DNA from: Candidatus Cloacimonadota bacterium
GTDB lineage: Bacteria; Cloacimonadota; Cloacimonadia; Cloacimonadales; Cloacimonadaceae
Direction of reading: 5' to 3'
Assembly: GCA_012728875.1 (NCBI GenBank)
Contig: JAAYEF010000004.1
Span: forward strand, 23,100 to 87,099
Length of the DNA: 64,000 nucleotides
The translations under genes and the position numbers were made by a program. Under the pieces are notes generated by a model. The model ran no database searches, had not been told where the DNA came from, and saw only the letters and a list, made by a program, of their open reading frames with translations. Below, piece after piece: positions 19,230 through 27,873 of the stretch. Every line of letters begins with the position of its first letter. Within the stretch, counting starts at the first letter, position 1.

Positions 19230-20280
19230 ACTCTTCAATCAGCTTCAGCAGCTCGTGGACCAGCTGGTCTTCGGGCACTTTTTTGATGATTTCCCCTCTT
19301 GCAAAAATGAGACCTTCTCCCTCGCCTCCGGCAATTCCAAAATCCGCTTCCCGCGCTTCTCCGGGACCGTTCACGGCACAGCCCATCACGGCGATGGTCA
19401 GCGGCAGTTCGGCGTGGCTTTGCAAGGCTTTTTCCACCTCCTCCGCCAGCCTGAACAGGTTCACCCTGGTGCGTCCGCAGGTGGGGCAGGAAACGATGTT
19501 CAAACCCTTGCGCAGTTCCAGGTTTTGCAAGATCTGACGAGCCACATGCACTTCGCGCACGGGGTCTGCGGTCAGCGAAACACGGATGGTGTCGCCAATT
19601 CCCTCGGCAAGCAGGATTCCCAGCGCCATGGCGGATTTCACGCTGCCAGAAAGCAGGGTGCCCGCTTCGGTGATGCCCAGATGCAGGGGATAGGAAACCC
19701 TGTCGCTCAGGGCGCGATAGCTTTCCAAGGTGAGCGGCAGACTGGAAGCCTTCACCGAAATCTTGATGGCTTCAAAATTCAGGCTTTCCAGGATCTGAAC
19801 ATGCTCCAACGCGGCTTCCACCATCGCCTGAGGGCTCACGCCATATTTTTGCAAAAGATGCTTGGGCAGCGAGCCGCCGTTCACACCGATGCGTATGGGA
19901 ATTTCCCGCTGGGATGCGGCTTTCACCACCGCCTCCACCTTTTCGCGGGAGCCGATGTTGCCCGGGTTGATGCGCAGGCCGTCCACTCCCGCTTCGATGG
20001 CACCCAGAGCCAGCTTGTAATCAAAATGTATATCCGCCACCAAGGACACACGGGCGCTTTGCTTCAGGGTTTTGATGGCGCGCAGATCCTCTTCGCCGGT
20101 CACGGCAAAGCGAACGATCTGGCAGCCCGCCTCTTCCAGTTCCAATATTTGGCTCAAAGCCGCCTGAACATCGCGTGTGGGCACGCTGAGCATGCTTTGG
20201 ATGGAAACCGGCGCTCCTCCGCCGATCAAAATCTGTCCCAGCTTGATCTGGCGGGTTTGCTTTCTGTTTATTGTTTGCAT
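19213..20280 (-). CDS. ispG: 4-hydroxy-3-methylbut-2-en-1-yl diphosphate synthase IspG (GcpE)
   Basis: Iron-sulfur enzyme of the MEP isoprenoid pathway that turns MEcPP into HMBPP. The 355-residue protein has a TIM-barrel half and a C-terminal domain with cluster ligands C265 and C268 (S-C-P-T-C-G-R) and C301 (M-G-C-A-V-N-G-P-G-E). It heads the minus-strand run ispG, chrA pair, xth. A TTGACA (minus strand, 20314-20309) lies upstream but without a good -10 box. Confidence 0.97.
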   Translation of the reverse strand: MQTINRKQTRQIKLGQILIGGGAPVSIQSMLSVPTRDVQAALSQILELEEAGCQIVRFAVTGEEDLRAIKTLKQSARVSLVADIHFDYKLALGAIEAGVDGLRINPGNIGSREKVEAVVKAASQREIPIRIGVNGGSLPKHLLQKYGVSPQAMVEAALEHVQILESLNFEAIKISVKASSLPLTLESYRALSDRVSYPLHLGITEAGTLLSGSVKSAMALGILLAEGIGDTIRVSLTADPVREVHVARQILQNLELRKGLNIVSCPTCGRTRVNLFRLAEEVEKALQSHAELPLTIAVMGCAVNGPGEAREADFGIAGGEGEGLIFARGEIIKKVPEDQLVHELLKLIEEYAQSL

Positions 20281-20364
20281 GTTCCAAGCCCATCGATACG
20301 GGTGTTTCTGTCAATCCAAAAAAGCGCTGGGAACATCCGCTTCATCCAAAAAGTGCAGGGTTAC

Positions 20365-20393
20365 TTGACAAATTGCAGTATATTGTTTTTAAT
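20365..20393 (+). promoter_or_regulatory. Candidate promoter for the DUF4139 gene
   Basis: TTGACA (20365-20370), a 17-base spacer, then TTTAAT (20388-20393). It lies 42 bases before the DUF4139 start codon, in the gap divergent from ispG. Confidence 0.6.
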
Positions 20394-20435
20394 GAAACTT
20401 CATTGAAAAAAATGAATTCCCTTGGGAGGATACTA

Positions 20436-21785
20436 ATGAAAAAAGCACTTATTCTGGCAATCAGCCTCGCCGCCTTGGTTTTGCCCATCGTGGCGGAGGA
20501 TTGGATAACCATATACAATGACGATCTTTCCCTGGTTCGCAGCAACTTTGAATTGGAGCTGAAAACCGGGCGTCAGGATTATAATTTCGATGACATCAGC
20601 TCCCGCATCAACGCACCCTCCGTGATTGTGCATTCGCTTGACGGCTCAGTTCGCGTGGCAGAGCAAAACTATGAATATGACCTGGCAGGGAAAAGGCAGA
20701 TCATCGCCAAATATCTGGACCGTGAAGTGGAACTGCTCACCAAAGATGGCGAGCGCGTGATCGGAACCCTAAAATTCTACGACACCACAAGTTACGGAGT
20801 GATTGAGAGAGGCAGCCAGCGCCTGCTGGTGGTTTCCGACGCTCAGGTTCAGCTCTTGAAACTGGCGGAACTGCCTTCAAACTTTTACACCAAACCCACC
20901 CTGCACTGGAGCCTGATCGCAAACAAAGCTGGAAAACACCCTCTGCAACTGACCTACCTCACCGGCGGGCTCAGCTGGGACGTGAGCTACAACGCCGTTT
21001 GGGACGACAAAACCCTGGCGTTGAACTCCTGGGTCACCATCAGCAACCAAAGCGGCAAATCCTTTGAGGATGTGACCCTGAAGCTGATCGCCGGAGACAT
21101 CAACCGCGTCCGTGAAGAATATGGTTATTATGCTAAAAACATCAGGTATTTGGATGCCGCCATGGGAGCCGAAAGCCCCGCACCCAGCTTTGAAGAAAAG
21201 GCTTTCCACGATTTCCACATGTACAGCCTGGATCAAAAAGTCTCCTTCGCAAACAACCAGACCAAACAGCTGGAACTCTATCCCCTGCAAGACGTTAAAG
21301 CCGAGCAGATCTACGAATACAGCCTCTGGGAAGACGGCGTGAAAAGCGTGATCAAATTCAAGAACACCGAAGCCAATGGAATAGGCAAACCCCTGCCCAA
21401 GGGCAAGATACGCGTTTACAAACAGGACAGCGACGACAATCTGGAATTCATTGGCGAAGACAGCATCGACCACACCAGCAAAAACGAAGAGGTGACCATC
21501 ACCACCGGCAAAGCCTTCGACCTTGTGGCATCAAGCCTGGCGCAAAATTACAAGGACCTGGGCAAAAATAGGAGCGAGCGCGACATCCAGGTCACCCTGC
21601 GCAACAACTCCAGCGAAACCAAGACCATCAACGTGCTTTACACCCTGGGTTCAAACTCCCGCATCACCGAGGTGCGGGGTGGTCACAAATACACCGTGGA
21701 CACAAACCGCAAGGTCACCTTCCCCATCCAGGTGAAGCCTGATGAACAGGTGATTTTGACCTTCACGGAAAGAACCGAATACTAA
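20436..21785 (+). CDS. DUF4139 domain-containing exported protein
   Basis: 449 residues, starting at the ATG preceded by GGGAGGA; the frame is open further upstream but that part lies across the promoter. A signal peptide spans residues 1-20. From about residue 150 the protein matches the DUF4139 type, with N-K-A-G-K-H-P-L-Q-L-T-Y-L and L-S-W-D-V-S-Y-N-A, then a beta-rich C-terminal half. Members are usually exported proteins of unknown role. The heat-shock protein gene follows after 17 bases. Confidence 0.85.
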   Translation: MKKALILAISLAALVLPIVAEDWITIYNDDLSLVRSNFELELKTGRQDYNFDDISSRINAPSVIVHSLDGSVRVAEQNYEYDLAGKRQIIAKYLDREVELLTKDGERVIGTLKFYDTTSYGVIERGSQRLLVVSDAQVQLLKLAELPSNFYTKPTLHWSLIANKAGKHPLQLTYLTGGLSWDVSYNAVWDDKTLALNSWVTISNQSGKSFEDVTLKLIAGDINRVREEYGYYAKNIRYLDAAMGAESPAPSFEEKAFHDFHMYSLDQKVSFANNQTKQLELYPLQDVKAEQIYEYSLWEDGVKSVIKFKNTEANGIGKPLPKGKIRVYKQDSDDNLEFIGEDSIDHTSKNEEVTITTGKAFDLVASSLAQNYKDLGKNRSERDIQVTLRNNSSETKTINVLYTLGSNSRITEVRGGHKYTVDTNRKVTFPIQVKPDEQVILTFTERTEY

Positions 21786-21802
21786 AATACGGGGGTTTTG
21801 AC

Positions 21803-22243
21803 ATGCAGGAAAAACTGCTTTCAAACCTGAACGGCATCCGCCGTGAAATGCTCAGGATCCTGGGTGAAGTGTCTTCGCTCACCCACAGCCCCATCGCCAT
21901 CGAGGATGCCATCGACGACGTTTGGCATCCCAAGTGCGATGTGTATCACACAGATACGGACTGGGTGGTGGTGGTTGAACTGGCGGGGGTGAACAAGGAT
22001 GAGATCAACATCTCCGCCACAGCGGAATTTTTGCGCATCAACGGAACCCGCATTTTGCACAAGGAAAACGTCCAAGCCACCTATCACAGCATGGAAATCG
22101 ACACCGGACGCTTCGACCGCCGCATCTTTTTCCCCGACCTGAGCCTGGACAAGGAAAATCCCAAGGTGGAGCTGCGGGACGGCATTTTGCGCATCGCCTT
22201 TCCCATTTTGGCGCGGGTTGAAAGGATCATCCCCATCCAGTGA
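21803..22243 (+). CDS. Small heat-shock protein (Hsp20/alpha-crystallin)
   Basis: 146 residues with an alpha-crystallin domain (about 40-140): V-V-V-E-L-A-G-V-N-K-D-E-I-N, then D-G-I-L-R-I-A-F-P-I in place of the usual G-V-L. It is an ATP-independent holdase for unfolding proteins. A short C-terminal I-P-I is the I-x-I-type tail used in oligomer assembly. GGGGG lies seven bases before the ATG. A stem-loop with a T-rich tail follows. Confidence 0.93.
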   Translation: MQEKLLSNLNGIRREMLRILGEVSSLTHSPIAIEDAIDDVWHPKCDVYHTDTDWVVVVELAGVNKDEINISATAEFLRINGTRILHKENVQATYHSMEIDTGRFDRRIFFPDLSLDKENPKVELRDGILRIAFPILARVERIIPIQ

Positions 22244-22270
22244 CGGCTCCATCAGGTTTTTTTACAAAGC

Positions 22271-22297
22271 CAGCCTTTTTGCTGAAGGCTGCTTTTC
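22271..22297 (+). terminator. Probable terminator after the hsp20 gene
   Basis: CAGCCTT (22271-22277) pairs with AAGGCTG (22285-22291), and CTTTTC follows. The T-run is short, so termination may be partial. Confidence 0.6.
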
Positions 22298-22415
22298 GCT
22301 TCAAAACCTGCAAAACCGGGCTGCACTGCTTTTTGGACCAACAAAACGGATAACATTATAGAATAACGTGACTTAGACTTGGCGGACGGCTGGAAGGTCC
22401 GCAAGGAGGAAAAAA

Positions 22416-23396
22416 GTGAGAAAAATCTTGGCACTGTTGCTTTGCCTGACCCTGCTGCAAGCCATTTGGGCTGCGGAAGTGGTGTCTGTGCGGTCCACCG
22501 ATCGCGACAACAATTCAAACACCGTAAACATCGACCTCAGCGGCGCAACCCAATATCGCACCGAAAAACTTCCCGGTGGCAAGGGCATCCGCCTGATCAT
22601 CCAAAATGTGGACAAACTGGGAGCAAGCCCGCAATATCCAAGGCTCAGCGAGGTTGTGGACAACGTTTCCGCCCGCATGGAAGGCTCCAACGCCATCATC
22701 GACATCAAGACCATGGGCAGCTACAACATCTCCCACCACGCCAGTTCCGACCAAAAAAGGATCAGCGTTTCCATCGATGCCAACCCTGCCCCCAAGGAAG
22801 TCTCTCCCGCTCCCAAAAGCGAACCCGCTCCGAAACCCAAAACCCAAATCCCCGATGGCGCCATGCCCAGAAAAGCCAATGAACCGGAAATGGCGCGGGG
22901 CCTGCCTCCGCAACCCGGCCCGGGCTTGGGGAAACTGAAAACCGAAAAAGAGCCCGAGACTCCCGAAAAGGCTCGCCCTGAAGAAAGCCCTGCCGAAGCC
23001 CGGGAAGACAAGCAAGTCCCTCAGCCACAGCAGGATCTCTTTGATGAAGACGAGCTGGAGGAGGCTGAGGACAGTCCCCTGGAAACCCAAAAGCCCCAAA
23101 AGAAAGGCTCCCTGGCGCTCTGGCTGTTCATCGCCGCGGCAGGTTTGCTCAGCTTGGTCGTGATCTTTCAGTTTTTCATCAAAAAAGACCGGCACAAAGA
23201 AACCGAAGCCCCCACCGTTGTGACCCCACCCAGCCCCAGGGAAGGACACACTCTGCTGCTGGACCCTGAAACCCGCAAAAGAATGGTGCAAAAGCTTTTG
23301 GATCAAGGCTGGTCCACCTCCGAGATCGCCCGCGAGATCAGGCTGAACCCGGATCAGGTGGAAGAGATCGTCGCCAGTCTGCGTGAGCACAGATGA
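22416..23396 (+). CDS. AMIN-like domain protein with central TM helix and C-terminal helical domain
   Basis: 326 residues starting at GTG six bases after AAGGAGGA. A signal-like N-terminus (1-20) precedes an AMIN-like beta domain (about 20-125), a type often used to bind peptidoglycan or sit in secretin or pilus systems. A Pro/Glu/Lys-rich linker follows (about 125-230), then one strong transmembrane helix (about 232-251). The last 40 residues look like a helix-turn-helix: L-L-D-Q-G-W-S-T-S-E-I-A-R-E-I-R-L. With a cleaved signal peptide the helical tail would be cytoplasmic. It overlaps the next gene by four bases. Exact function is unknown. Confidence 0.8.
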   Translation: MRKILALLLCLTLLQAIWAAEVVSVRSTDRDNNSNTVNIDLSGATQYRTEKLPGGKGIRLIIQNVDKLGASPQYPRLSEVVDNVSARMEGSNAIIDIKTMGSYNISHHASSDQKRISVSIDANPAPKEVSPAPKSEPAPKPKTQIPDGAMPRKANEPEMARGLPPQPGPGLGKLKTEKEPETPEKARPEESPAEAREDKQVPQPQQDLFDEDELEEAEDSPLETQKPQKKGSLALWLFIAAAGLLSLVVIFQFFIKKDRHKETEAPTVVTPPSPREGHTLLLDPETRKRMVQKLLDQGWSTSEIAREIRLNPDQVEEIVASLREHR

Positions 23397-24910
23397 GCCG
23401 TTTTGTAAAGCCCTTGGCCCTGGCGCTTTGCATGCTTCTTGCGGCGTCGATCCCGCTTTTGGCTCAAACCTCTTTTGTAAACACCGCCTTCTTTCCGGAT
23501 GTGCAAAGCCGCCTCTTTTTGAACCAATGGCAGCAAAACGAGACCTACAGCACCAAAAGCCCGCACACCGAAGACCTGGGGGCAAGATTCCTCCTGCAAG
23601 ACTTCAAAACCACCAAAGCCTCCTTCCTTGAACTGGTCAGCCTGAAAGAGCCCAAACTCTCGCTGCTGCAATACTCCTATGCGGATTCAAGCCTGCGCTA
23701 CGACATGGAGGCCAACGCCATTTCCCAGATTGATTTCCTGAGCGCCCCGGTGGGAAAGTATTCGGCTCACACCATCGGATTGAGGGTTAATTCCTCTCTC
23801 AACAGCAAATTCCGCGCCCGGGCCACCTATTCCAACACCAGATTCCACGGCGACCGCGAAGCGATGGCGGTGTCCCCCTTGGTGGATGGATATCAGATCA
23901 CCATGCACACAGGCACCTACACGGACAAGCTGAACGGAGAGCTGAGCTACAACGACAAGCATTTCAGCGCTGCCTTGGGACGCGGAAGGTTCCAAATCGG
24001 CAATTCCATTTCCGGCTCCGTGGTGCTCTCCGATCGCGTGAGCGAATATGACTATGCCCTTCTGGAACAGAGGTTTGGACAGTTCAGTTTTTCCTTTTTG
24101 CACGGCTCCCTGAAGGCGGACACCCTCAAGGACGGCAGATTCCCAGCCAAATTTGCCGCAGTCCATCAGGTCACCTGGCAGCCCAAACCCTCTCTGGACT
24201 TCTTTTATGGGGAATCCGTGTTCTATGGCAACAGGCTGGATTTCAGCTACCTTTTGCCGGCAAACTATTGGCGCGTGGGAAAATACCGCAGCGAACCGGA
24301 CAACCTCAACCTCTACGGAGGCATGAACATCCGCCCGGATGAAAACTGGACGCTATATTGGACCTTGCTGCTGGACGAGCTCACCCCGCGCAAGTTTTTC
24401 AGCAACTGGTGGGGCAACAAATATGCCTTTCAAACCGGCGCAGCCTGTGACCTTCCCATCCTGAATTTCAACCCCCGGGAAAAGCCCCGTTTGGCGCTGG
24501 AATTCACCGCTGTCAGGCCCTGGACCTACACCCACTACGACAACATCGCCATGTTTTCCCACGAAAACAGCTCCCTGGGCTATCCCAAAGGCTCGAACCT
24601 GCTGGATCTCACCGCGGAATTCAACCTCCCCCTGCCGCTCAGGATGCGCTGGGACAGCCAATATTCCCTCACCTGGCAGGGCAGCGAGGGAAACGACTGG
24701 CGTGTGAACTATCGTGACGCCTTTCCCACCGAAATCATCAATCAAGCCGAAGCTTTTTGGCTGGATGGAGAGCTCAGCCGAACCCACGTTTTGCAAAACG
24801 CTCTGCGCATCGGAGTCTTCACCCACCACGATTTCCTTTTGGCGCACCGTTCCACCTTTGGCAGCCAAAACTCTCACATCTTTTATGCCAACTGGCAAAC
24901 CTTTTTCTAA
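23393..24910 (+). CDS. Putative outer-membrane beta-barrel protein
   Basis: 505 residues with a signal peptide (1-25, ending L-L-A-Q). The mature part is a series of alternating hydrophobic/aromatic strands with polar turns, and the final residues are F-F. The C-terminal Phe fits a BAM-recognised outer-membrane barrel. No named family was recognised. The start overlaps the AMIN-domain gene (ATGA), so the two proteins are probably made together and may form an envelope-spanning unit. Confidence 0.75.
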   Translation: MSRFVKPLALALCMLLAASIPLLAQTSFVNTAFFPDVQSRLFLNQWQQNETYSTKSPHTEDLGARFLLQDFKTTKASFLELVSLKEPKLSLLQYSYADSSLRYDMEANAISQIDFLSAPVGKYSAHTIGLRVNSSLNSKFRARATYSNTRFHGDREAMAVSPLVDGYQITMHTGTYTDKLNGELSYNDKHFSAALGRGRFQIGNSISGSVVLSDRVSEYDYALLEQRFGQFSFSFLHGSLKADTLKDGRFPAKFAAVHQVTWQPKPSLDFFYGESVFYGNRLDFSYLLPANYWRVGKYRSEPDNLNLYGGMNIRPDENWTLYWTLLLDELTPRKFFSNWWGNKYAFQTGAACDLPILNFNPREKPRLALEFTAVRPWTYTHYDNIAMFSHENSSLGYPKGSNLLDLTAEFNLPLPLRMRWDSQYSLTWQGSEGNDWRVNYRDAFPTEIINQAEAFWLDGELSRTHVLQNALRIGVFTHHDFLLAHRSTFGSQNSHIFYANWQTFF

Positions 24911-24922
24911 AAGGAGCAAGCC

Positions 24923-25345
24923 ATGCCCATCGTGGACAGACTGGAATATCCCAAAAAATACAAGCTCAAAAGCCAATTGCTGATCCTGATCGTGATCGTT
25001 GCCCTGGCAAGCCTGCTTTGGCTGAAGCTGAGCAACGACGCCCGCGCCAAGCGCATTATCATCCACAGCGTGGGCTACAGCCACTATGACCGCAACTTCA
25101 TCCATGCGCACTATGATATTGAAAACAAAGGCAAAAAAACCGAGGATGTTGACCTTTTGATCAAGGTCTTCGATGCGAAGAACGAAGAGATCGCCAGCAT
25201 CTTTTTCCGAACCCGGATCAAGGCAAAAACCCGTGAATTCCAGGGAAAATACATCGACAAACTCAATCGCCCCCTCGCCAAAGGGGAAAAGCCGCATCGT
25301 CTCACCATCCAACTCCGGCAAAGGGGCGCCAGCTGGATGAAGTGA
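24923..25345 (+). CDS. Small membrane-anchored protein, FxLYD-like
   Basis: 140 residues: a short cytoplasmic N-terminus, one transmembrane helix (about 19-37), and a beta domain on the outer side. The pattern V-G-Y-S-H-Y-D...H-Y-D-I-E-N-K-G-K-K-T-E-D-V-D-L resembles FxLYD/DUF3426-type domains. AAGGAG lies before the ATG, 12 bases after the barrel gene. Function is unknown. Confidence 0.75.
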   Translation: MPIVDRLEYPKKYKLKSQLLILIVIVALASLLWLKLSNDARAKRIIIHSVGYSHYDRNFIHAHYDIENKGKKTEDVDLLIKVFDAKNEEIASIFFRTRIKAKTREFQGKYIDKLNRPLAKGEKPHRLTIQLRQRGASWMK

Positions 25346-25424
25346 AGATTCGCCCAAAAAGCACGGGATCAAGCCAGACTCCCATTTTGCGCCCGCTTCC
25401 CTGATGCGTCGCTCTTTTTTTTGC

Positions 25425-25450
25425 TTGACATAAACCTAAGCCTATAATTT
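25425..25450 (+). promoter_or_regulatory. Candidate promoter region for the HU gene
   Basis: An exact TTGACA (25425-25430) follows a T-rich tract, and TATAAT occurs at 25443-25448. The 12-base spacing is too short for a standard sigma-70 pair, so the -10 element may be another overlapping hexamer. Confidence 0.35.
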
Positions 25451-25518
25451 TGAGAGTCTTATTGAACATGAGACAACCCTGATCATAAATCAAAGCTTCA
25501 AATATAAAGGAGAAGAAC

Positions 25519-25809
25519 ATGACAAAAGCTGATTTGGTTAAAATGGTATCAGAGAACACTGGCATTATTCGCAAAGACGTTTCCGTCGTGGTCGATTCGC
25601 TGTTGCAGTGCATTAAAGACAGCCTTGCCGAAGGTCACCACATCGAAATCCGCGGCTTTGGCACTTTTCGTCTGAAAACCCGCAAAGCCCGCATGGGCCG
25701 CAATCCCAAAACCGAAGAGAAAATTCCGGTACCGGCGCGCACAGTGCCCACCTTCAAGTTTTCCCGCGAGTTCAAGCTCTCGGTTGTTGACCTGAACGTT
25801 GAAGAGTAA
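25519..25809 (+). CDS. HU/IHF-family DNA-binding protein
   Basis: 96 residues, full length for the family. It starts M-T-K-A-D-L-V after AAGGAGA and has the signature R-G-F-G-T-F-R-L-K-T-R-K-A-R-M-G-R-N-P-K with the DNA-intercalating P near the arm tip. It binds and bends DNA as a nucleoid protein. A mini-protein gene follows after 11 bases and probably shares the transcript. Confidence 0.95.
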   Translation: MTKADLVKMVSENTGIIRKDVSVVVDSLLQCIKDSLAEGHHIEIRGFGTFRLKTRKARMGRNPKTEEKIPVPARTVPTFKFSREFKLSVVDLNVEE

Positions 25810-25820
25810 GGTGAGTTAAG

Positions 25821-25910
25821 ATGCCCTGCGGAAAAAAGAGAAAACGTCACAAAATAGCGACCCACAAAAGAAAAAAACGCCTGCGCAAGAATCGTCATAA
25901 AAAGAAATAA
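25821..25910 (+). CDS. 29-residue basic mini-protein, AURKAIP1/COX24 (mS38)-like
   Basis: ATG after AAGGTGAG encodes 29 residues, 19 of them Lys, Arg or His, beginning M-P-C-G-K-K-R-K-R-H-K. The pattern K-R-K-R-H-K-I-A-T-H-K-R-K-K-R matches the small AURKAIP1/COX24-domain proteins annotated in Bacteroidetes-group genomes. Their mitochondrial relative mS38 is a small-subunit ribosomal protein, so a ribosomal role is likely but inferred. It sits between HU and a terminator. Confidence 0.85.
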   Translation: MPCGKKRKRHKIATHKRKKRLRKNRHKKK

Positions 25911-25917
25911 ATAACAG

Positions 25918-25941
25918 GCCACCCTTCGGGGTGGCTTTTTT
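25918..25941 (+). terminator. Rho-independent terminator
   Basis: GCCACCC (25918-25924), a TTCG tetraloop, GGGTGGC (25929-25935) and six T. It ends the HU plus mini-protein transcript. Confidence 0.95.
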
Positions 25942-25949
25942 GGCTTTGG

Positions 25950-27122
25950 ATGAACCATTTCAACGATGAGCTGGAGCTTGGCAAGCTGATCCGGGAAAGC
26001 CTGCAGGCAAACCTGGACGGTGAGTTTTCCAGCCACAGGGAATTTCCCTATTTTTTCACCAGGGAAAGCTTTCCCGCACTCTCCGAAACCGCCGACCTGC
26101 CCCTTTTCCCCAGCCAGATCCCGGAAGTTTTTCTGAACTGGGCGGGGCTGGATCAAGCCTTCGACGCCCAGGAACTCTTGGTCTTGGATCTGGAGACCAC
26201 GGGGCTGGGACGCTCCCAGACCCTGGCATTCCTGATCGGGCTTGGCTATTTTGAACAGGGCAAATATGTGGTGGAGCAGATCTTTTTGCCCGAACCTGAA
26301 GCGGAGGCGAGCAGTTTTGACCGCCTCCGCCAGCTTTTGGAGGAAAAATCCCTGCTGATCACCTTCAATGGCAAAAGCTTCGACATCCCCATTTTGGAAT
26401 CCCGCCTGCTTTACCACCATCTCTGGCTTGACCTGCGTTCCAAGGACCACATCGACATCCTGCACCTGGCTCGGCGCCTCTGGAAAAACAAAACCCCCTC
26501 CTGCGCCTTGGAAACCCTTGAATACTATATCCTGGGGCAGATCCGCAACTTGGGGGAAGACATCCCCGGCGGACTCATCCCCCAAACCTGGTTTCAATTT
26601 TTGATGACCGGCGACACCCGGATGATGCGCCGGGTCTTCCAGCACAACCGCCTGGACATCCTGCACACCGCCGCCCTGATGGCGTTGATCTGCAACAGCA
26701 TCGGCTATCCCCCCGCCAAAGGTTTCGACCACCGCATCGACTATCATGCCCTGGCAAAGCTCTATTTGAGCCAGGGAAATCAGCACACCGCAAAACACAT
26801 CCTGCAAGACCTGCTCGATACCGAACTGCTCACTGCCGACGCCGCTTGCGAACTGGGCATGATCCTCAAAAAAGAGGGTGAACTCAACGCCGCCCAAGCC
26901 CGCTTCACCCAGGCCGCCAACCTTGACAGCCCCACCGCCAGACTGGAACTGGCAAAGCTCTTGGAAAAACGCAAAGCCTTTGCCCCCGCCCTGGAACAAA
27001 CCGAAAAACTGCTCTACTGGCATCTTTCCCGCCCCCTGGTAAACGAAGCCCAGATCGAAAAACTCGAACACCGTAAACAGCGCTTGCTCAAGAAACTGCA
27101 AGCCCTAAAAACCCCTGAATGA
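25950..27122 (+). CDS. RNase H-like exonuclease-fold (YprB-type) protein with TPR tail
   Basis: 390 residues. The middle (about 75-250) is a DEDD-type 3'-5' exonuclease fold. It shows D-L-E-T-T-G-L (D80, E82), then F-N-G-K-S-F-D, and H-N-R-L-D-I-L-H, in the order expected for the four acidic metal ligands. The last 120 residues are TPR-like helical repeats, as in YprB-type proteins. Substrate is unknown. The ATG lies eight bases after the T-run of the upstream terminator and lacks a clear ribosome site, so the start is less certain than the fold. Confidence 0.85.
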   Translation: MNHFNDELELGKLIRESLQANLDGEFSSHREFPYFFTRESFPALSETADLPLFPSQIPEVFLNWAGLDQAFDAQELLVLDLETTGLGRSQTLAFLIGLGYFEQGKYVVEQIFLPEPEAEASSFDRLRQLLEEKSLLITFNGKSFDIPILESRLLYHHLWLDLRSKDHIDILHLARRLWKNKTPSCALETLEYYILGQIRNLGEDIPGGLIPQTWFQFLMTGDTRMMRRVFQHNRLDILHTAALMALICNSIGYPPAKGFDHRIDYHALAKLYLSQGNQHTAKHILQDLLDTELLTADAACELGMILKKEGELNAAQARFTQAANLDSPTARLELAKLLEKRKAFAPALEQTEKLLYWHLSRPLVNEAQIEKLEHRKQRLLKKLQALKTPE

Positions 27123-27209
27123 ACGTCACCTGAACGTTTTTACGTTTTGGGTTCCGCGGATGGGTGCAGAAAAAACGCAGAGTGCGCAGATTCATTATAT
27201 TCGGATGAA

Positions 27210-27240
27210 CAGGTTTTAGCGTTTTAGCGTTTTAGCGTAT
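27210..27240. repeat. TTTTAGCG short tandem repeat, cluster 3
   Basis: Three consecutive GTTTTAGC octamers are followed by GTATCTCG and, a little later, CACCTTGTC and AATCTGCGT. This reproduces the arrangement at 10030-10160. Confidence 0.75.
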
Positions 27241-27341
27241 CTCGTAACGAGCTCCACCTTGTCTCTTCGTCACTTCTTATCTTTTATCTTTTAAATCTGC
27301 GCTAACCGCGTAATCTGCGTTGACCCCAAAGTGTTTGCATC

Positions 27342-27368
27342 AAAAAAGCGCCGCAAAATCACGGCGCT
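27342..27368 (-). terminator. Rho-independent terminator of the dapA-nfeD run
   Basis: Read on the minus strand, AGCGCCG (27368-27362) pairs with CGGCGCT (27353-27347), followed by a run of six T (27347-27342). It lies 25 bases past the nfeD stop. Confidence 0.92.
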
Positions 27369-27393
27369 CATCGTTTGAAATGTGTTTAGGGGT

Positions 27394-27849
27394 CTATTTG
27401 TGAATCATCACGATCACTTTGTTTCCTTCGATGTCCATCACTGTCACCGTCTCATCGAGTGCGATGGCGCTGCCATCCTGGGAGACGGCGCTCCACTCTT
27501 CGTTGGCAACCTTCACATAGCCTTTGCCCTCGCTGGGAATGGCTTTGGTCACGATTCCGGTTTGACCCTTGAGGGCAAACACGTTGGTTTCGTCCGAGGC
27601 TTTGTGATTGAGCTTTTTGGCAAGCTTGCGAGTGAACAAAAAGGCGATGAAGCTGAAAACAGCGAAAATGACGATCTGCAAAGGGACATTGGTATTCAGA
27701 AGAGGCAAAAGGCTCAAAAGTCCGGTGGCGATTGCGCCGATGCCCAAGGCAATGAAAAAGAAGGCGGGGTCGAAAATCTCGATAATCACAAAGATTATCC
27801 CCAGGGTTATCCAAACATGCCATGCCTGGATCGCTATGAATGGGCACAT
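27394..27849 (-). CDS. NfeD family membrane protein
   Basis: 151 residues with three transmembrane helices in the first 80 residues and a C-terminal OB-fold-like domain (about 90-150; L-K-G-Q-T-G-I-V-T-K-A...). This is the short NfeD form, usually paired with a stomatin-type protein for membrane quality control; no stomatin gene is adjacent. A strong AGGAGGTG precedes the ATG. It is the last gene of the seven-gene run and is followed by a terminator. Confidence 0.9.
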   Translation of the reverse strand: MCPFIAIQAWHVWITLGIIFVIIEIFDPAFFFIALGIGAIATGLLSLLPLLNTNVPLQIVIFAVFSFIAFLFTRKLAKKLNHKASDETNVFALKGQTGIVTKAIPSEGKGYVKVANEEWSAVSQDGSAIALDETVTVMDIEGNKVIVMIHK

Positions 27850-27873
27850 GGTTTCACCTCCTGCTCATTAGTG

